A stretch of 64,000 nucleotides of DNA from Axinella damicornis. Its lineage: Eukaryota > Porifera > Demospongiae > Axinellida > Axinellidae. Of the stretch, positions 58,516 to 64,000 are shown piece after piece. The stretch covers positions 9,733,625 to 9,797,624 of the forward strand of contig OZ007509.1 of the NCBI GenBank assembly GCA_963931865.1. The letters are read 5' to 3'. Position 1 is the first letter of the stretch. Every line of letters begins with the position of its first letter. The position numbers and the translations under genes were made by a program. The notes below the pieces were generated by a model. The model was not told the DNA's origin, did not search any database, and saw nothing but the letters and a program-made list of their open reading frames with translations.

Positions 58516-61425
58516 GAGTTCTTCACAGAGAGGCACTGGGACAAGCTACCCCCCACATGGAGGGATGCCCTTGGTGATATAAACCCGGGGGAGGCCAGCT
58601 GGCTGCTGCTGAGCTGCCGCAATCACCAAGGCAACACTCATACGTACGTGTCACTAGAGCTATGCATTGATCCATTGGCATTGCCCAGTAATGCTAATGC
58701 CAAGGTTAGAATCAGTAGGCTATGACCAGTAGGTAGTTGCTGTATAGATCTCACAATCTTTCTTTATTCACTCTCATAGCTAGCTAGTAACACCCACCAT
58801 CCATATTACAATCTCTGTGTTCTCTCTTTTACTTCCGGTGACCAGACAATGCACCAAGGTCTATCCTCTATCCCTGCTGGCATTTGCAGCCACTGCCCGT
58901 GCCTTATCGCTCCCAACGCACCCAAGGAACAGCCCTCCCGACCCCAGACCAGTAAATCCATCACAGGTCAGCGGTATCAACCACCTGTTCAGGCGCCACG
59001 TCAAGCCAAAGAAGCAGCATGAAATCAAGCTACTAGGAGAGGTATGCACAGGTCTGTAGTATTTCACCATGGTAGGTTTTTGCTTCCAAGGTATTGACAT
59101 AGCCTCGTTCCCTGGCCTCTACACCTCCAGCTTTTGATCGCTTGCAGTACTGCAAGCGATCAAAAACTGGAATTGTGGAAGGCCTGGGAACAAGGGTATA
59201 ATGATGCCCATCCTTAACAGTTAGACAATCAAACCTCTACTGAAATTTTGTCAATTGGCAATAGGAGATATGTGAACTGACCACTCAGCACAATTCCGCT
59301 TGTATGTTTATAGGTAATCTTTGAGCTCTCTCAGTCAACGAAGTGCAAGAATATAATTGTAAGTCCCATAATGAACACAACATCCATAATGAGGTGTATA
59401 ATATATTATTATTCATTATTTATACGTGATGGCCTACAAGGCTCAAGCAGAATCAATAAATGATAAAAGGTCTCATTCTTTAACTTGCCTATACTTCTTT
59501 CACTGTAGGATGTTGGATCTGGACAGGTATAGTGACTCAAGAGTGGATGGTGGTTATGATATCTCTGGATTGGCAAGCCTCATTCCCAGGCCCCATCTAG
59601 GCTTTTGTCTCTTGAAGTGCTTCCCCATACTGCAAGCAATGCAAACTGGGTGGAACAGTTGAAGATAGGAACTGGCCAACAGGAATGAATTAAACTTGTG
59701 ACCTATTTTGGCCTAAGGCAGTGTATATATACTGTGTGATAGCTACATGCCAATTAACAGCTGTCAAAATTCCTATGGTACCATATGCATCTATAGCTAC
59801 TTGTGTGAGTCGTATTAGTCTGTGTTTCAGGGCCATCTTGCTCGCTATACCTGGCCTTTCACTATGGGCTCAATGTGATAGCAGTAGAAGCAGTGGGGTG
59901 CCACCTTACAACAGCTGCTAAATATGATAGGTACACAGAAATACACGTGTCCACATACAAAGAGAGCAATTGATCTAGTAGTGCATTCGTTTGCAGTGAA
60001 GTGATGAAAGACCTTAAGAGGAGGAGCAGGTGCACGACTGAGGGAAGCCTCAGAGAGCAGTGCTGTGCTGAGCCTGAGTCCATTGTTCAGTGTGAAGGAA
60101 GTGTGAGACACCTACAGAGCGTGGTATGTCGTAGTGCCATGCTTGCACTGGTGAATGTCTTCCACCGTTTGTTGTATCACTTAGATCCAGCCCGGGATCA
60201 CAACCGCTGAATTTATGATGCAGCTGCAATGTGGGGGAGTCGTGAACCTTGCTTGTAGCCCTCTGTCTCCCTCCTCCCCTGCGCAGCACACAGTTGGAGC
60301 TGCTGAGGGCTCTGTTGATAAACAGTTCATTCTTGTTGGGTTACACACCTGTGGAGACTTAGGGCCAACTATGCTGCGAGTGTTCAGCCATTGTGACCAG
60401 ATTGTTGGCCTTGTCTCTGTTGGCTGCTGTTACATGAAAGTCACATGCCCACCTGGTGTATCTGAAGAATCACTGTATCAGAAATCCTGCGGTCACAGTA
60501 CAGCTTCCTTGTTACATGCACCAAACAAGTCACAGACGAGCATGACTGGTACAGGAACTGGAGGTCTTAGTGACGAAGACAGAACAAGTGAGACTGCCTC
60601 AGGTATTGAGCACTCACTCCTGGCTCAAACTTCGTCACAAGTGACATCACAAGAAATTGGGTATCCTCTCAGTGAGCTTGTGAGGTCGCTACCCGGCCAC
60701 AGTCTGAGCTATGAGGCCAGGGAGGTGGCTTGTCACGCTCTGGAGGCTTTCAGAGAGAGGCTACAATGTACATATTCCTCAGTTCTTCGCCTGGATACTT
60801 GTCCCATTCGCATATTTATACACTACTTTTACTATAGGCGAGTCGGAACACTTGAGGATTCACTGCTACAGGGCAGCTGTAGAGACAGTCTTGAGAAAGG
60901 TCATTCTAGCTGTTAGTTAGCCCCTCTCCACCCAGTTGGAGAGGGGCTAGCGTCTATAGACTAGAGAAAGGTGACTGCACAGTAGCTTGCTGCTGTGCCA
61001 GCTGTGGCATAATGGTGTGTTGTGTCCATGGGTGTTCCACAGCATTGTCTTAGGAGGAGTCAAGTGAGACTCACCAAGAGAGCTTCGAAACTCCCATTTG
61101 ACGAGTAAGTTCTGCTATCTTATCACACGCTTTCATGATACCTTGGCTCACCTTATTGTATTCGCTGTTATATAGCTATGCTCAAGTTGTGCTGCAGTCA
61201 GTAGGCCTCCAAACTGCGCTAGGTAAGGCTACGTAATTTGTTTGTTGGACTCATGCTTACGACTATATCTTCTCTAACTCCTTTCTCCTGCAGACATGCC
61301 ATCTCTAGGGCAGCTTCTGACCCAATGGGAAAGGGTTGCTGTTTACTTTCTGCTCCGCCTGACCATTGCTCCCTGTGTGGAGAGCCTGATGCTGCTGGAC
61401 AGGACAGCATACTTGCATGAACAAG
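58516..61425 (+). CDS. METTL25B: METTL25/METTL25B (RRNAD1) family methyltransferase-like gene, partial
   Basis: Eleven exons were inferred: 58516-58643, 58846-59041, 59314-59358, 59509-59526, 59831-59930, 59997-60123, 60185-60767, 60838-60911, 61043-61104, 61176-61222 and 61294-61425. All have GT-AG borders and matching phases except within exon 5. Diagnostic segments are FFTERHWDKLPPTWRDAL; YPLSLLAFAATARAL; RRHVKPKKQHEIKLLGE; the SAM-binding glycine loop DVGSGQ then GHLARY; FHYGLNVIAVEA; FILVGLHTCGDLGPTMLRVF; GLVSVGCCYMKVT; LRIHCYRAAVETVL; and LLRLTIAPCVESLMLLDR with YLHEQG. The family is a predicted SAM-dependent methyltransferase of poorly known substrate. Exon 5 (100 nt) is one base off: GHLARY and LAFHYGL lie in different frames, so a 1-nt deletion or 2-nt insertion is present. 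The upstream start exon and the last exon (the usual short tail after HEQG) were not found; a LINE lies just downstream. The DVGSGQ micro-exon of 18 nt is unusual. Confidence 0.8.
59100..59200. mobile_element. Small MITE hairpin in an intron
   Basis: TAGCCTCGTTCCCTGGCC on the left, GGCCTGGGAACAAGGGTA on the right, and an internal palindrome GCTTGCAGTACTGCAAGC. The flanks do not repeat, so it is older or rearranged. It is in intron 2 of the METTL25B-like gene. Confidence 0.7.
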
Positions 61426-61484
61426 GTGAGAAGCAAAAGCAATTCAGGTCCTCACTAGTCCACTATACACACCACACCCACAGG

Positions 61485-62965
61485 GTATTTTTTATTTTAA
61501 AAAATTTTTTTTTTACTGAATAAATTTGTTAATTCTGGTTATTGGCAATAGCTACTACGCTAATACAGGCCAATAACCACATACAAACACAACAAAGTAC
61601 AAGCACAAAGACGACCAGAGTATGAGATAGTTAACTACAGCACGCTTAAAGCTTTTTACGGTGTGACATGTGCAAATATCTCTAGGCAGACTGTTCCACA
61701 AATTAATGGCAGACGGAAAAAATGAGTTATGGTAAAAATTTGAGTGTGCAAAGGGTAAGGAAAGTGATGAAGAGTGTACAGAACGAATACGGTTGACAAA
61801 TAGTGAAGGTCTGGAAATGGTAGGAAAGTTATGAAAATTTACATGCCCATTCAAAATGCTGTAGAGTTGACAAAGCTTTAGGAGTTTGCGCCTTACGGCC
61901 AGTGAGGGAATGCCGGCTTGCATAGTGAGATCCTCGTAAGTAGAGTGCCATTGTTTTAGGGATACTTTAAGACCAAACTTCTGAACACATTCCAGCTTCT
62001 CAATGTCCTTCTTCAGATGTGGATCCCATATGCTACACGCATATTCCAAGTGAGGGCGGATCAGGGATTGGTATAAGCGTAAAAGAGTCTGAGGTTCAGA
62101 ATGGTGGTAGAATTTCCGATAGAGAACTCCAATGAGCTTCCTGGCCTTTGAGCAGATGGCAGAAATGTGGTTCGACCAGGAAATGTCGGAGGACAGGATG
62201 ACACCTAGGTATTTGGTTTCGGTAACATTGTTTATAACATTTCCATTGATCATTAGTGGAACATTTGGTAGCGTTGGAAGTCTCTTTCTAGAAAAAAGTA
62301 GGTGGCAACATTTCAGGAGATTCAGGAAAAGGTAGTTGTCTGTTACCCACTTGAAGATGGCATTGATATCATCCTGAACAAGGAGATAGTCGACCGGAGA
62401 CTGGATAATCTGGTACAGGGCAATGTCATCAGCATAAATAACCATTTTTCCATTTGATACCACACATGTCACATCGTCAATAAAGATCAGAAATAATAAG
62501 GGCCCCAGAACAGAGCCCTGAGGGACCCCAGAAACAACTGGTAGAACTGTAGATTGTGCTCCATTGACGACGACAAATTGCTCTCTGTCTGATAAGTAGC
62601 TGCAAACCCAGTTTATAACATAGGGATCTAAGTGGATATCAACCAACTTTCGAAGAAGTGGAAGGTGGGGCACACTGTCGAAGGCCTTACTTAGATCGAA
62701 AAAGATAGCAGCCACTTCTTTGCCATTGTCTAGGGCTTCAGTACAATCGTGAGTAAGGGATAACAGGGCAGAGGTAGTTGATTTTCCAGGGGAGAACCCC
62801 CATTGTTGGTCAGAGATGGGTGCATGTACCCCCAGGTGGTCTGAAATTATGCTGTGGATATGCCTCTCAAGAATTTTACTAAGGATAGGAAGGACAGAGA
62901 TGGGTCTGTAGTTAGCCGGGTTAGATAAGTCCCCCTTTTTCGGAATAGGTACCACCCTTGCACAT
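61485..62965 (-). mobile_element. 5'-truncated non-LTR retrotransposon (LINE)
   Basis: The only open part is the RT ORF (62955-61555). Immediately upstream in its frame is a TGA, and no endonuclease domain follows further out, so the 5' end is missing, as usual for LINE insertions. The 3' side ends in an AT-rich A/T tail at about 61488-61522. It lies just past the last visible METTL25B-like exon. Confidence 0.85.
61555..62955 (-). CDS. LINE reverse transcriptase fragment (466 codons open)
   Basis: Uninterrupted RT: VPIPKKGDLSNPANYRPISV (RT motif 1), FFDLSKAFDSVPH (motif A with catalytic Asp), GVPQGSVLGPLLFLIFIDD (motif B), MVIYADDIALYQ (motif C YADD), then TKYLGVILSSDISWS and a C-terminal region with RPHLEYACSIWDPH. 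The first codon is GTG within the RT domain, so this is a truncated ORF and not a true start. The absence of stops over 1.4 kb indicates a young insertion. A jockey/CR1/L2-like clade is likely; a clade call needs a tree. Confidence 0.9.
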   Translation of the reverse strand: MVPIPKKGDLSNPANYRPISVLPILSKILERHIHSIISDHLGVHAPISDQQWGFSPGKSTTSALLSLTHDCTEALDNGKEVAAIFFDLSKAFDSVPHLPLLRKLVDIHLDPYVINWVCSYLSDREQFVVVNGAQSTVLPVVSGVPQGSVLGPLLFLIFIDDVTCVVSNGKMVIYADDIALYQIIQSPVDYLLVQDDINAIFKWVTDNYLFLNLLKCCHLLFSRKRLPTLPNVPLMINGNVINNVTETKYLGVILSSDISWSNHISAICSKARKLIGVLYRKFYHHSEPQTLLRLYQSLIRPHLEYACSIWDPHLKKDIEKLECVQKFGLKVSLKQWHSTYEDLTMQAGIPSLAVRRKLLKLCQLYSILNGHVNFHNFPTISRPSLFVNRIRSVHSSSLSLPFAHSNFYHNSFFPSAINLWNSLPRDICTCHTVKSFKRAVVNYLILWSSLCLYFVVFVCGYWPVLA

Positions 62966-64000
62966 GAAAGTCAATATTTAACTCATTCCCTGCTATCATA
63001 AATAAGTAAGAATAGCTATAGCTTTTGCTTTGGAGCCTGTATATCTCAGACATTTAAATGAAACCATGCTCACACACTTCCGAGTGTCTCATGCATGAAC
63101 TTCCTCTCCCCAACCACACATCACTTGCATTGTTTATAGCATTTCCCGTCGGCATACAAAGTTTATATATCAATGTATTTCTCATGATTTGTACTCTCTA
63201 CATTGTTGTCATGGCAACATATCATCAATTACATCATAGTTGAACTCTGGAATACTTATTAAAATAAGGAGAATAGAGTGTATACTTCAACAGATCACAT
63301 AAAATATTATGCATGTCTAAGCAATAGTTGAGTCAGTACTTTACTAGTTAAGTATGATATCTCGGCCGCAACCCTAGGCCCGCTACATGTAGGGGTCTGT
63401 TTTATGTGCATCAGCCCCCTTTACTATATGGGGAGGCAGGAGAAAGGGTGTTCCTATGAAAATTTGATTAGCTAACCGTATGCAGCAATACTCTTGTGGC
63501 CTAGTGTAAGTGGTTGGAGCTCCGATGAGGTGATCAAAGTGGGTGAGGCTCCTGTCAGATGAATGTAAAAAGTGGGCAGGGCTCCTGTGAGATAAGGTAA
63601 AAATGGGTGGGCCCAACAATCATGTTGCAAGGGCTGCCCCTGGGTAATTGGTAGGAAATCAATTAAAGTACATAAGAAGGACCAGGAGCGCATGAACCAC
63701 CTCAGCATTCGCACCCTAGCCGAATTAAGTAGTAGTCCTTCACATGTCCCAAAATTTTACCTTATATCCATTAGGTAAAAGTGTAAAAAACAAATTGGCA
63801 TTTCTGCAGTAACGCAAAAGCCTTTCATATAAGGTATGACGTAAGGCGTGAGCTAGGGATTGCAACATGTCTATACTAGTTCGACACTCCTTAGCTGCCT
63901 TCGGCTGCTCATGCGCTCCTGGAAGGACCCATTACTTAGTACAAGACCTATAGCAGAGGTCACTCCTATGTAGCAAGCTAGGGCTGCCCCCCTGGATAAT
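62966..64000. other. Distal stretch, nothing recognisable
   Basis: It is AT-rich in places. A loosely repeated GGGCTCCTGTGAGAT-type motif occurs at 63540-63610. I found no candidate for the missing last METTL25B exon. Confidence 0.45.

Overview
This is animal nuclear DNA, probably from a marine invertebrate. Conserved animal proteins (RPTOR, a METTL25B-type methyltransferase, a WD40 protein) are split over many short GT-AG introns, and transposons, (CA)n tracts and MITEs are dense. A sponge or another compact-genome invertebrate would fit, but nothing in the sequence fixes the species. No bacterial operons, CRISPR arrays or viral genes were seen.

Layout. 1-23.8 kb is one tandem satellite array of about 307-bp monomers (roughly 77 copies). 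Each monomer carries 33-bp subrepeats, and the array contains higher-order duplications, including two nearly identical 2,516-bp blocks. 23.8-26.9 kb holds degenerate minisatellites and anonymous DNA. 26.9-28.7 kb holds tRNA-derived repeats, a small tandem duplication and exons of a WD40 gene on the minus strand. 28.86-29.62 kb is a hAT-like MITE nested around another. 30,747-36,834 is a complete Mutator-like (MULE) transposon. It has ~90-bp terminal inverted repeats, a perfect 9-bp target duplication and nine exons that join in frame into a 1,154-residue Ulp1 protease-MULE transposase-SWIM protein. 37.5-38.0 kb has a BED zinc-finger exon. 38.37-42.4 kb is a decayed, intron-containing RPTOR copy interrupted by a 656-bp MITE. 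42.5-48.2 kb is a broken Helitron-type ORF that reads across a splice junction into an NHL beta-propeller; the intron holds a 1,385-bp inverted-repeat element with a nested foldback. 49.0-55.6 kb is a coiled-coil gene I do not recognise, with in-frame stops. 55.7-57.5 kb is a LINE fossil interrupted by a 630-bp element that has a sister copy inside the MULE. 58.5-61.4 kb carries eleven exons of a METTL25B-like gene, followed by a 5'-truncated LINE with an open reverse transcriptase ORF.

The best candidates for novelty are the apparently intact Ulp1-fused MULE and a family of tiny MITEs (TAG(T/C)CTCG... termini) with six perfect 9-bp target duplications visible here. Two others are the satellite monomer, which reads as a phase-0 65-codon exon plus a 112-bp intron, and the Helitron-NHL chimera. 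The region next to the satellite looks like a graveyard: most host-type genes carry stops or frameshifts.
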